Source: Brasenia schreberi (taxonomy: Eukaryota > Streptophyta > Magnoliopsida > Nymphaeales > Cabombaceae). Taken from it: a stretch of 64,000 nt of DNA. The stretch spans positions 546,001 to 610,000 of the forward strand of contig JAYKKT010000077.1 of assembly GCA_036023115.1 (NCBI GenBank), in the 5' to 3' direction. Both the position numbers and the translations under genes were made by a program. This document shows, piece after piece, positions 12,018-22,588 of the stretch; the first letter of the stretch is position 1; every line of letters starts with the position of its first letter. Under the pieces are notes generated by a model, which was not told the origin of the DNA, searched no databases, and worked only from the letters and a program-made list of their open reading frames with translations.

Positions 12018-12814
12018 TTAAAATATTGAATATTTAAATTTAATATTAGTTAATATGTAATATAATATTAAATATACGCTAGCATGGCAACTCATGTGAT
12101 AAGTTATGTTGACAACAACAACAACAACAAGTAAGCCTTTTCCTATACTAGACACGGGGTCAGCTACATGGATTCTTTGTTTCCACATATCCCTATCTTG
12201 TGCCATGTTAGCGGTTAACTCCCAGTAAGCTAGATCGTTCTTTATTGTTTCTTTCCAACACCTTTGTGGTCGTCCTCTACCTCTTTTAATATTTTCCAAA
12301 TTTAGTTTTCTAACCTTCTTACAGGTTCTTCTTTTGATCTTCTTTCTATATGTCCAAACCATCTTAAACGATGTTGTCTCATTTTATCCTCTATTGGTGC
12401 CGCTCCTACTTTGTTTCTAATAACCTCATTATGTATACGGTCTTTTCTTGTATGACCACTCATCCATCTCAACATCTTCATTTTTGTCATAGACATCTTT
12501 TGTACATGTTGATGATTAACTGACCAACACTCAGAACCATAAAACATGGCAGGCCTAATTGCTGCTCTATAATATTTACCTTTTAATTTTAATGTTATTT
12601 TCTTATCACAAAGAACATCTGATGCTCCTCTCTATTTTAACCAACCAACATTAATTCTATGTGTAACATCTCCATCAATTGTTCTATCACTCAGAAAAAT
12701 TGACCCTAGGTATTTAAAACTTTCCTTCTGAGGAATGCAATATGTGCCTATTTTAATTTCAATGTCCTCTGAAGTAACCAAATGATCAAACTTACATTCC
12801 ATATATTCTGTCAT
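12018..12814 (-). pseudogene. RTE A C-terminal region
   Basis: Downstream of RT the frame reads [49 protein letters not shown], then [39 protein letters not shown] and [19 protein letters not shown]. One frameshift follows, then [29 protein letters not shown]. This conserved tail follows RT in plant RTE elements. Its role is not established. It ends about 40 bp before the TTG tail. Confidence 0.85.
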
Positions 12815-12856
12815 TGTTCTACTAAGTCGGAGGCCTTTGCTTTCTAATGTTTCTCT

Positions 12857-14266
12857 TCATAGTTCCAATTTTCTATTAACTTTTTCCTTAGACTCCTCCA
12901 CTAATACAATGTTATCTGCAAATAACATACACCAAGGTACTTCATCTTGAATATGTTTTGTTAACTCATCCATCACCATTATAAATAAGTATGGACTTAA
13001 AGTTGATCCTTGATGTAACCCAATATTAACTTCAAAGAAGTTTATCATTCCTTCATGAGTCCTCACACATGTTTTTACACCATCATACATATCTCTTATA
13101 AGGTTAATATATGTCAATGGGATACCTCTTTTTTCCAAAGTTCTCCAAAGAACCTCCCTCGGTACCCTATCATAAGCTTTTTCTAGATCAATAAATATCA
13201 TGTGAAGGTCTTTCTTTTTTGCTCTAAAATGTTCCATAAGACGTCTCAAAAGGTAAATCACTTCAATAGTAGATCTACCTGGCATGAACCCAAATTGGTT
13301 CTCTGTTATACTTGATACTTGTTTTAACCTACATTCGATAATTCTTTCCCATAATTTCATAGTATGACTCATTAACTTGATACCTCGATAATTCGCACAA
13401 TTTTGAATGTCTCCCTTGTTCTTATATATGGGTATAAGTGTACTTGTTCTCCATTCCTCGGGCATCTTTTGGTTTTTCCATATTTCATTAAATAGTCTTG
13501 TGAGCCAAGTGATTCCTATTTCTCCTAGTATTTTCCAAACTTCTATAGGAATATTATCTGGTCCTACCGATTTACCACCCTTCATATGTTTAGGAGCCTC
13601 TTTGACTTCATTCTTTTGAATACGTCGGTAGAAATTATGGTTTATATACTTTTCCGAGTTGGCTAAATCTCCTAAACTAATACTAACATCTTTATTTTCA
13701 TTAAAAAGATTATAAAAATAGTTTTTCCATCTATTTCTTATATCATCATTTACCACTAGAATTTTTTCATCCTCGTCTTTTATGCATCTAACATAATTAA
13801 GATCTTTAGTTTTCTTATCTCTAGCCCCAGCTATCCTAAAAATATCTCTTTCACCCTCTTTTGAATTGAGTTTTTTATATAAGTCCTCCCAAATCTTAGT
13901 TTTTGCTTCACTAACGGCCTTTTTTGCTTCCCTCTTTGCTTTCTTATATGCTTCCAAAGTTTCACTAGTTTTCTTAGCATAATGTAATTTGTAACATGCC
14001 CTCTTTGCCTTGATTTTATTTTGTACTACTTCACTCCACCACCAAGCTTCTTTTTGTGCCGGTACACCTCCCTTAGATACCCCTAACACATCTTTCGCAA
14101 CTTTCCTAATATGTATAGCCATATTGTTCCACATATCACAGGGTGTGCCAACATAATTCCAAACATCTCCTTGCAAGACTTTCTGTTTAAATATATCTTC
14201 TTTCTCGCTTTTGAGGTTCCACCATTTAGTCCGAATAGCTCGATACACTCTTTCTTCTTTGTCCAC
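12857..14266 (-). pseudogene. RTE A reverse transcriptase ORF (469 codons)
   Basis: The RT copies the LINE RNA onto nicked target DNA. From the N-terminus: a basic linker ([34 protein letters not shown]), then RT motifs [16 protein letters not shown] (about residues 229-244), [54 protein letters not shown] (first catalytic Asp), [10 protein letters not shown] and [14 protein letters not shown]. In the last motif the usual F-A-D-D box reads F-A-D-N, so one catalytic Asp is lost, whereas copies C and O have F-A-D-D. The frame stops after KLEL because TGG became TGA. The same frame resumes downstream with [14 protein letters not shown]. The plus-strand open frames over this interval are shadows. 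Confidence 0.93.
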
Positions 14267-14421
14267 TTTTTTATTTGTAAATTCATAACTAAAAGTCGAT
14301 GTTGGGTGGTTAAGATTTCTCCTGGAATTACTTTACAATACGCTCTATCTTGTTTTCTACAAATAAAGTAATCAATTTATGTTTGTGATAAGACACTCTT
14401 ATAAGTAATTAAATGTTCATC

Positions 14422-15270
14422 TCATTTTTTGAAGATTGTATTGACTATAAAGAGATCAAATGCCATAGCAAAATTTAAAATCTCCCTACCTTCCTCATTT
14501 ATATCCCCAAAACCAAAGTTTCCATCAATCCCTTGATATCCTAATGCCTCTTTATCGACATGTCCATTTAAATCTCCTCCTAAACAAATCATCTCTCTTT
14601 GTGGAATCTTTTGAAACACCTTATCTAACTCTTCCTAAAAAACTGTCTTTATCCTATCTTCTAGTCCTACTTGGGGTACATAAGCACAAACTATATTCAA
14701 AACCCCTGCTCCTAACACTAATTTCAACGTTATGATTCGGTCACCACATTGTTGTATGTCTACTACACTCTCCTTTAAATCTTTATTTATGATAATACCA
14801 ACTTCGTTTTGAGCCTTTTCTTTACCTGAGTACCATAATTTAAAACCTGTATCCTCTATCTCCTTTGCTTTTTCTCCAACCCATTTTGTCTCTTGTAAAC
14901 ATAGAATATGAATCTTTCTCCGAATCATAGTATTTACCACCTCCATTAGCTTACTGGATAATGTTCCGATATTCCAAGAACCAATACGAATCTTATAATC
15001 TAGGACTAGCTTAATTACCACCCGCATCCGTCCATAATCAAAATGCGGAGACCCTCTCCAAAAAATTTTCACTATATTCGGGTGGCAATGTAGCGGGACT
15101 AACTTCTTTACCCACACCCATCCATGATGTGGAAACCCTCTCTGCAATTGATTCACTACATTCAGATGAAAATGTAGTGGCCCTTGCTTACTTCTTACTG
15201 CATTCGAGCTCTGCAGCATGTCGCTAGGTGGGGACGCCCCAAAGCAATGCTCATAATTTTTGTAATCCAT
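14422..15270 (-). pseudogene. RTE A AP-endonuclease domain
   Basis: This is the endonuclease that nicks target DNA to start target-primed reverse transcription. The frame from 15270 contains RIGSWNIGTL, ILCLQETKW (the Q-E-T-K catalytic motif), CGDRIITLKLV, CAYVPQ and, after a TAG in place of Trp in the F-W-E-E motif, ICLGGDLNGHV (the G-D-x-N motif). The second part ends with IFKK and a TGA where an intact relative (copy N) has CGA, followed by DEHLIT in the same frame. The first 70 residues are encoded by the leader and are probably not domain sequence. All recognisable active-site motifs up to GDLN are present, so the domain is broken by point stops, not deletions. Confidence 0.9.
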
Positions 15271-16133
15271 GTTATAAAATCCGACGAAGTTATGTGATAA
15301 GTTATGTTGACATGACAGTTAAATTAACTAATATAAGCTGACATGACAAGTGATGTGACAATTTATTCACATAATGGATTAAGAGTAATGACACTAATAT
15401 TTATCACACAAAGATTATTTTTAATATAAATTTAGCATACGTGTTTAAACCACCATATCATTATTAAATATTAAATTAAAATTTAATATAAATTATAGTA
15501 TTATTAAATTTAACCTACAATCATTAATAATATTAAAATATTTAATATTCATTAATATTTAAATCTAATATTAGTTAATATTTAAGTATAATATTAAATA
15601 TAAACTGACGGGGAAGGTAATATCGACATGGTAGGTAAATTAACTAATATAAGGTAACATAACAAGTGACGAAACAATTGATTCGCCACAAGAGATTAAA
15701 GGTAACAACATTAGGCATTTATAACTAGTTTGATTAATAGTGAAAACCACAAGGTAGCCTAGAGAACTTTTCAAACAACAAGGACCGAAACAAGAAATGG
15801 CCAAAACACATGATACTACTATGGTGTTTTCCCTTTGTTATTTTGATGTTTAAATAAAGGGATTATATGTGGACCCCACCACCATAACTCTAGAGTTTAG
15901 ATTATAGCAGTGAATCAGTGATGAACTTTTGATGTTCTTGTTATGCTTAATTTTATATTGATCATGATCCCATGAGATTTGGCCATGTGGCATGGGCAAA
16001 GCCCATCTACATGATGTTTCTCATCAGACGTCATACCAGCTAAGCCATGCATATGAATAAATTATGGATGTTATCAAATAAAAAATAAATCATGACCAAG
16101 ATATTCTTGCCAATGAAAAAATTCATTCACGAG

Positions 16134-17590
16134 TGTAGAAGTGAATTTTTATTTCAAAACCTATTAAGATTTGAAACGAAATTCTCGAAGCTACGTCGTG
16201 TGCGGGAGCATGCCAGTTAGTTTACTCAAACTAACAAATATTGATTTTCTGACTTCATTAGATGATTATGGATAAGTGAGTTCTTATCAACATATGCCTT
16301 CTTAAACCGACACTCAAGAGTTAGCCTAGACGCTTGGAAAATTATTTGAAATCCATTAAATTTCGAAAAACAAAAGCCCAACTTGAAAGTTTGAAGAAAT
16401 CGTAATTTAGTTCTTGATTTTGGAAAATTTCAGGTTCTGAAAAACATAAACTGGTTCAGTTTTCAGAGACCTATTATCTTATTTTTTTAAAATACTTTTG
16501 AGTTTTAAAAAATTCTAAATATTTTATAAAGGGTAAACATGCATGTGTAGAATCAAAAAATATTTTTATTTTAGAATTTAATGCTACAGATTCTCAAAAT
16601 TAAATCTGTAACTACATATCATTTAGGAACTCGGAACAATTTTGTATCAAAACATCAGAGACTCATAAAAACGGAGATATCTCTCTGCTCAGAGCTTCAA
16701 TTTTTGTAAAATTTATTTTGTTGGAAAGGTACAGATGTTAGCTTTCCAAAACAATAATTTTCACTCGATTTGATGCAGTAATGTATAGAGATATTCAAGA
16801 AATAGAAGACATATATCACAGAGTTTTTTGATTTTCCAGAACCTGTTCTGATTTTTTGTAAAAAATTTCAGATTTAATTGACCATGTTTAATAATATATA
16901 AAATCTTGAAACTTTTACTATGTCTAGTTTAGACGTATCAAATCTCGACTTAATTGGATCAACAGATAATTACAGAAAATTCCGTAATCAATCATGTACA
17001 TAATGTAGTTTCAGAATTGCACATTTGCAGTAAAAGTATGCTTGTTTTATTTGTGATTTAAACGATCTATAGCAAGAAATCAACCAGTCCCAATCCTATA
17101 AATCACGTGAATCATGAGGAAACAAAGAGGTTCATGATCTTAAGTGTGTTAATGAAGTCGAAAGGATCGATATAAGTTTATATCAACGATAGCATGAAAG
17201 AAAGATGAAGATGATCCATAGGTTTGCATCCTTAATTACAGGTTCGTCAAGGATTATGCAACTAATGAAAGAAAAGAAACCTGTGGGTGGAGATAGAAGA
17301 TGACGTGCAGCTGGAAGTGGATGGCGAGTGGTGGCCTTCCTCTTCTTTTTCCCTCTTTCTTTCTCTCTTTCTCTCCCTCTCTTTCTTTCCTCTTGATGCG
17401 CTGGGATTCTCTCAGCTCGGATTGGATTCTCTCAGCTCGGATTGGATGCTTTGGAGCCTGTTTGGAGCTCCTTTCATAGGCCAAAGACTGCCTAGTTGCT
17501 GCAAATACTCCTAAGACAAGTTGCCTTAGTGGTTGGGGCTTGATTTTAGAAGGTAAGTGCTGGCCAATCCTTCCAAACCCATGTTTATCG
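16134..17590. other. Unassigned AT-rich stretch with a short tandem duplication
   Basis: No coding pattern was recognised. At 17404-17446 a 20-bp unit attggattctctcagctcgg occurs twice in tandem, and 17340-17395 is a CT-rich run (tttctctctttctctccc). The 76-codon minus-strand and 75-codon plus-strand frames here are low-complexity shadows of that run. Confidence 0.45.
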
Positions 17591-17595
17591 TGTAA

Positions 17596-17905
17596 GTATG
17601 GAACCGTGTACCAGCTCCCTTAGGCAAGTAGGGAACCGTGTTCAACCAGCTCCCTTAGGCAAGTGTTGAACATGTTAAGCATGTATGGAACCGTGTACCA
17701 GCTCCTTTAGGCAAGTGTTGAACATGTTAAGCAGGTATGGAACCGTGTACCAGCTCCTTTAGGCAAGCATGGAACACCGTGTTCAGCTCCCTTGGGCAAG
17801 TATGGAACACCGTGTTCAACTCCCTTGGGCAAGTATGGAACACCGTGTTCAACTCCCTTGGGTAAGTATGGAGCCGTGTTCAGCCAACTCCCTTTGCCAG
17901 CTCGA
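17596..17905 (+). repeat. Minisatellite, 32-36-bp units
   Basis: About eight units of the form gtatggaaccgtgtaccagc + tcccttaggcaa, with variants containing acaccgtgttcaactccctt. Two shorter units (gtgttgaacatgttaagca) are interspersed near 17660 and 17720. Read on the minus strand the repeat encodes a KGVEHGVPYLP periodicity, but with no start context or homology this looks fortuitous. It lies immediately downstream of the minus-strand exonuclease pseudogene. Confidence 0.85.
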
Positions 17906-17949
17906 TGCATAATAAGATAACTGATCTTGTTGAATGTAAATTAAATGGC

Positions 17950-18526
17950 AGCGTTTAATCTTTCTCAATCTGGTTTCGTGGCAGTTTTAGGTCTTTTTTG
18001 TTTATTCTTTAATCTCCATCACTGCTTGACAAGCTTTTTCCACTCTTTCTTATGCTTCTGGTATATAAGCAAAGTAGCCCTCGCGTCTTCAATAGGGCAA
18101 TGTTGCTTTCGCTGTATTTCTACTCCAAGATGTTCCAATGCAAGATCTCGAAGGGCCCTCGTCTTCCCTTCCTTGCTTTTAAAAGGCAAGTAATGAGAAG
18201 TATCTCTGTGTCCTTTTTAGGATGACTCAATAGCAAAGCCTTGAGATCATTATGCATGGCATGGCCAACAAGGACCCTATCTTTAATTAATCCCCAAACA
18301 TCCTTTTGTACTTTTTGGAAATCCTTTGCTTTCTTAAGGTTATGGGGTCTGATTCCACTTATTTCTAAACGGAAATCCACAACACGCTCTAATGGATGGA
18401 TGTACTCATCATATAGAATGTTTCCCCAGCTACTCACGAGTGTGACCCTTCCAAGAGCACTCTTGTTTCCTTACGAGCTGACCCCTACCATCTCACAATC
18501 CATGGCAACCACATCTATCACACCAA
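17950..18526 (-). pseudogene. RNA exonuclease 4-like (REXO4/DEDDh) pseudogene
   Basis: Minus-strand translation gives VVAMDCEMVGVSS, a stop, GNKSALGRVTLV, SSWGNILYDEYIHPLERVVD, ISGIRPHNLKKAKDF, LVGHAMHNDLKALLLSHPKKD. After a frameshift near 18205-18230 come LPFKSKEGKTRALRDLALEH, HCPIEDARATLLIYQKHKKEW and a lysine-rich end. These are the exonuclease motifs of plant RNA exonuclease 4: D-x-E in MDCEMVG, D in HNDLKAL, and H...D in HCPIEDA. All catalytic positions remain. It is disabled by a stop (probably Q to TAG/TAA) and one frameshift. It has no introns across about 190 codons and lacks the usual N-terminal extension, consistent with a processed or truncated copy. No poly(A) trace was seen. 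Confidence 0.85.
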
Positions 18527-18732
18527 TTAGGCACTATGGTTGTGCACGGCAAGCCCTTTTATTCATTCATGTTGAAGTCGGCTCGCCCATCTTGATGATG
18601 GCTTACCAAATCGGGCACTAAGATGTCATTTGGTAAGTTGGCTGGTCTCATAATGCTGAAATTGGGAAGGTCCTGGCTGTTCATATCTTGCCAAATTAGG
18701 TTGCTTTCCTTTCTTGAGCACCGATTTTTCTC

Positions 18733-18872
18733 TCTCTTGAATGTCGACTTTCCTTTCTTCAACGTTGACTTTCCTTCTTGGATGCCTATGGGTGCCTACT
18801 TTCCTTCTCGGATGTCAACTTTCCTTCTTTAACGTCGACTTTCTTTTTTTTAATGTTGACTTTCCTTTTTAA
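18733..18872 (+). repeat. Short tandem repeat, about 21-23-bp units
   Basis: Roughly six degenerate copies of ttcaacgttgactttccttc (variants atgtcgactttcc, atgtcaactttcc, atgttgactttcc). The 69-codon frame at 18623-18832 overlaps it and is a repeat artefact. Two related phrases, aatgctgaaattggga at about 18655 and aatgccgaaattgg at about 18909, flank it. Confidence 0.75.
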
Positions 18873-19497
18873 TACGTACAACTAAAAATAATAGGTTACA
18901 TTGCCCAACAATGCCGAAATTGGCAGGTGCTTGGTCGTTACCTTTTTTTGTTCATGCCATCTCTTCTTTCCGAGGAATTTGCCTCCTTCCGGTACGAAGT
19001 TATATATGGCAGGTTTCAAACACTTTATTAAAAAAATAGTTGATATTTGAAAACATCAAATTTAACTCTACCCATGTAAGGGGTCACCCTTGCATTGTCG
19101 GTCCCAAGCCTAAATAAAGGAGGAGGGTCATGTCAGGCTTTTGACGGCCAGCGTAAAACTTCATCGGATTTTTATTAACATGGATTACAAAAATTATGTG
19201 CATTGTTTTGGGGTGTCCCTGCCTAGCAACGTGTTGTAGAGCTCGAATAATAAGTAAGTAAGGGTCACTACATTTTCGCCCGAATGTTGTGAATCAATTG
19301 CAGAGAGGGTTTCCATATCATGGACAGATATGGGTAAAGAAGTTAGTCCTGCTACATTGCCGCACGAATGTAGTGAAAATTTTTCAAAGAGAGTCTTCGC
19401 ATTTTGAATTTGAACGGATGAGCGGGTAAGGAAACTAGTCCTAGATAATAAGATCCGTATTGGTTCTTAGAATATCGGAACATTATCCAATAAGCTA

Positions 19498-20022
19498 ATG
19501 GAGGTGGTAGATACTATAATTTGGAGAAATATTCATATTCTATGTTTACAAGAGACAAAATGGGTTGGAAAAAAAGCAAAAGAGATAGAGGATACAAGTT
19601 TTAAATTATGGTACTCAGACAAAGAAAAGGCTCGAAACGGAGTTGCTATTATCATAAATAAATATTTAAAGGATAGTGTAGTAGACATACAATGATATGG
19701 TGACCAAATCATGACGTTGAAATTAGTGTTAGGAGCAGAGGTTTTGAATATAGTTTGTGCTTACGCACCCAAAGTAGGACTAGAAGATAGTATAAAGACA
19801 ACTTTTTGGAAAGAGTTAGATAAGGTGATTCAAAAGATTCCACAAAGGGAGATGATTTGTTTAGGAGGAGACTTAAATGGACATGTTGGTAAAGAGGCAT
19901 TAGGATATCAAGGGATTCATGGAAACTTTGGTTTTTGGGATATAAATGAAGAATGTAGAGAGATTTTAAATTTTGCTATGGCATTTGATCTCTTTATAGT
20001 CAATACAATCTTCAAAAAATGA
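19498..20022 (+). pseudogene. RTE B endonuclease fragment
   Basis: Two reading frames, 19498-19695 and 19711-20022, cover the endonuclease motifs CLQETKW, IIINKYLKDSVVDIQ, then TGA, then LKLVLGAEVLNIVCAYAPK, ICLGGDLNGHVGKEALGY and DLFIVNTIFKK followed by TGA. The first stop replaces an Arg codon that is still CGA in copy D. The sequence WNIGTL upstream is altered (rYWFLEYRN frame), and no initiating ATG in good context is seen. Confidence 0.85.
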
Positions 20023-20177
20023 GATGAACATTTAATTACTTATAAGCACAAATTGATTACTTTATTTGTAGAAAAAAGATAGAGCATGATGTAGAGATTG
20101 CATGGTAATTCTAGGAGAAAGCTTAACTACCCAACATCGACCTTTAGTTATCACCACCCTGTGATATGTGAAACAAT

Positions 20178-21550
20178 ATGGCTATACATATTAGGAAAGT
20201 GGCAAAAGATGTGTTCGGTGTATCTAAGGGAGGTGTGTTGGCACAAAAAGAAGCTTGGTGGTGGAGTGAAGTAGTGCAAAATAAAATCAAAGCAAAGAGG
20301 GCATGTTACATATTACATTATGCTAAGAAAACTAGTGAAACTTTAGAAGCTTATAAAAAAGCAAAGAAGGAAGCGAAAAATACTGTGAGTGAAGCAAAAC
20401 TTAAAATTTGGAGGATTTATATAAAAAACTCAACTCAAAAGAGGGTGAAAGAGATAGTTTTAGGATAGCTAGGGCTAGAGATAAGAAACTAAAGATCTTA
20501 ATTATATTAGATGCATCAAGGACGAGGATGAAAAAAATCTAGTGGCAAATGATGATATAAGAAATAGATGGAAAAAGTATTTTTATAAGCTTTTTAATGA
20601 AAATAAAGATGTTAATATTAGCTTAGGAGAGTTAGCCAAATCAGAAAAGTATATAAACCACAATTTCTACCAACGTATTCAAAAGAATGAAGTCAAAGAG
20701 GCTCTTAAACATATAAAGGGTGGTAAATCGGTAGGATCGGATACTATTCCTATATAAGTTTGGAAAATACTAGGAGAAATAGGAATCACTTGATTCACAA
20801 GACTATTTAATGAAATATAGAAAAACCAAAAGATGCCCAAGGAATGGAGAGCAAGTACACTTATACCCATATATAAGAACAAGGGAGACATTCAAAATTA
20901 TGTGAATTATCGAGGTATCAAGTTAACGAGTCATACTATGAAATTATGGGAAAGAATTATCACACATAAGTTAAGACAAGTGTCAAATACAACAGTGAAC
21001 CAATTTAGATTCATGCCAAGCAGATCTATTGTTGAAGCGATTCACCTTTTGAGACGTCTTATGGAATATTTTAGAGCAAAAAAGAAAGACCTTCACATGA
21101 TATTTATTCATCTAGAAAAAGCTTATGATAGGATACCGAGGGAGGTTCTTTGGAGAACTTTGGAAGAAAAAGATATCCCATTGACATACATTAACCTTAT
21201 AAGAGACATGTATGAGGACTCATCAAGGAATGATAGACTTCTTTGAAGTTAATATTGGGTTACATCAAAGTTCAACTTTAAGTCCGTACTTATTTATAAT
21301 GGTGATTAATGAGTTAACAAAACCTATTCAACATGAAGTACCTTGGTGTATGTTATTTGCATATAACATTGTATTAGTGGAGGAGTCTAAGAAAAAAGTT
21401 AATAGAAAATTAGAACCATGGAGAGAAACATTAGAAAGCAAAGGCCTCCGACTTAGTAGAACAAAGACAGAATATATCGAATGTAAGTTTGATCATTTGG
21501 TTACTTCAGAGGACATAGAAATTAAAATTGGCACACATTGCATCCCCTAA
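20178..21550 (+). pseudogene. RTE B reverse transcriptase, broken by stops and a 20-bp deletion
   Basis: Blocks in order: linker ([19 protein letters not shown]), then GGKSVGSDTIPI ending in TAA, then [46 protein letters not shown], a frameshift at the 20-bp deletion, then [24 protein letters not shown] and [15 protein letters not shown]. Catalytic residues are degraded: F-I-H-L for F-I-D-L, H-Q-S-S for H-Q-G-S, and F-A-Y-N for F-A-D-D. The protein could not have been active. Confidence 0.88.
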
Positions 21551-22186
21551 AAGGAAAGTTTTAAATACCTAGGGTCAATTTTTCAGAGTGATGGAAGAAT
21601 TGATGGAGTTGTTACGCATAGAATTAATGTTGGTTGGTTAAAATGGAGAGGAGCATTAGGTATTCTTTGTGATAAAAAGATACCATTAAAGTTAAAAGGT
21701 AAATATTATAGAGCAACAATTAGGCTACCATGTTTTATGGTTCTGAGTGTTGGGCAGTTAATCATCAACATGTACAAAAGATTTTTGTGACAGAAATGAA
21801 GATGTTGAGATAGATGAGTGGTCATACGAGAAAAGACCGTATACATAATGAGGTTATTAGAAACAAATGGAGTGACACAAATAGAAGATAAAATGAGAGA
21901 ATATCGTTTAAGATGATTTGGACATATAGAAAGAAGATCAAAAGAAGAACCTATAAGAAGGTTAGAAAAGCTAAATTTGAAAAGTATTAAAAGAGGTAGA
22001 GGACGACTACAAAAGTGTTGGAAAGAAACAATAAAGAATGATCTAGCTTTTTGTGAGTTAACTGCTAACATGGCTCACGATAGGGATCTGTGGAAACAAA
22101 GAATTCTTGTAGCCAGCCCTGTCTAGTATGGGGAAAGGCTTAGTTGTTGTTGTTTGTTGTTTTGTATTTGAAAGCATCAAATTTAA

Positions 22187-22588
22187 TGAAATCTTCAAAT
22201 ATTGCTTTGGAAAAGCACTAGGTTTCATTCCCAGTTTTTGTTTGCAAGGTGACCTACTTTTGCTCCGTGAGTCAGTCTATAACCACCTTGACCATTTAAC
22301 CCTTCTCATGGGTGTGGGGTATCGAACGCTTTAACTACTTCAACGGGTATAATATGTCGAACCACTTTAACCCTGGGTATCATGTCTTGGAATGAGTCCC
22401 TTCTCAATCGGGCGAATTTCTAAGGTCTGGTTTGAATTTAACTTGTTTTTTAATATCAGGGGTTTTGGAATTTTATAAATTTATAATTTACAAATATTTT
22501 TAGGTTTGACTCCTAATGCTATATTTTTCATTTGTTTATAAAAAGAATTGTTTGAAATCATCATTTCTTTGAAGGCAATCACTATTAT
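22187..22588. other. Unassigned stretch between RTE B and repeat block copy 2
   Basis: It begins with the right copy of the RTE B target duplication and shows no coding pattern. Two related phrases, gggtatcgaacgctttaac and tgtcgaaccactttaaccc (22317-22370), occur close together. Confidence 0.4.

Larger units (their letters stand above)
12114..15291 (-). mobile_element. RTE LINE copy A, nearly full length, with 20-bp target duplication
   Basis: This 3178-bp insertion is flanked by perfect 20-bp duplications atgtgataagttatgttgac at 12094-12113 and 15292-15311. The 3' end (12114 onwards) is the CAA/TTG repeat, followed inward by the motif tagtatagg...ccgtgtc. The 5' end lacks about 120 bp of leader seen in B and D, so it is slightly 5'-truncated. 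Reading from 15270 down: APE-type endonuclease, linker, reverse transcriptase, C-terminal domain. It has few lesions: TGG to TAG in the endonuclease, TGA after FKK, a stop after KLEL, and FADD changed to FADN. Among the long copies it keeps the longest RT frame. Confidence 0.95.
11607..16133. repeat. 1.35-kb repeat block, copy 1, split by RTE A
   Basis: Segments 11607-12113 and 15292-16133 align end to end with 22589-23886, from atgggtgttcctcacgaggg to ttcattcacgag. It contains two tandem AT-rich modules of about 300 bp (about 11880-12113 plus 15312-15415, then 15420-15720). It also has inward-facing ends (gtttgggcatttatcaattt near 11750; caaggaccgaaacaag near 15778), so it looks like a MITE-like unit plus flanking DNA. 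The RTE A insertion lies in the first module and is absent from the second copy. Confidence 0.8.
19066..22164 (+). mobile_element. RTE LINE copy B, full length, defective
   Basis: A 3.1-kb insertion from ctctacccatgtaaggg to a TTG-rich tail, flanked by a 22-bp duplication (tatttgaaaacatcaaattt at 19044, tatttgaaagcatcaaattt at 22165) with one mismatch. It has the complete leader, endonuclease (19498-20022), RT (20178-21550) and C-terminal region. It carries many lesions: a TGA in the endonuclease after VVDIQ, a TGA after IFKK, a deletion before the RT linker, a TAA after TIPI, a 20-bp deletion near 21213, TAA after HCIP, and a 1-bp loss in gcctgccatg. The last three are shared with copy D. 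Confidence 0.93.

Noticed and set aside
13407..13619. 70-codon plus-strand frame, recurring on the opposite strand in B, D, L and N
   Set aside because: It is the antisense shadow of the RT coding region, which explains its recurrence in every RTE copy.
17707..17910. Minus-strand repeat protein with a KGVEHGVPYLP period
   Set aside because: It is the minisatellite read in one frame, with no start context, homology or coding DNA around it.
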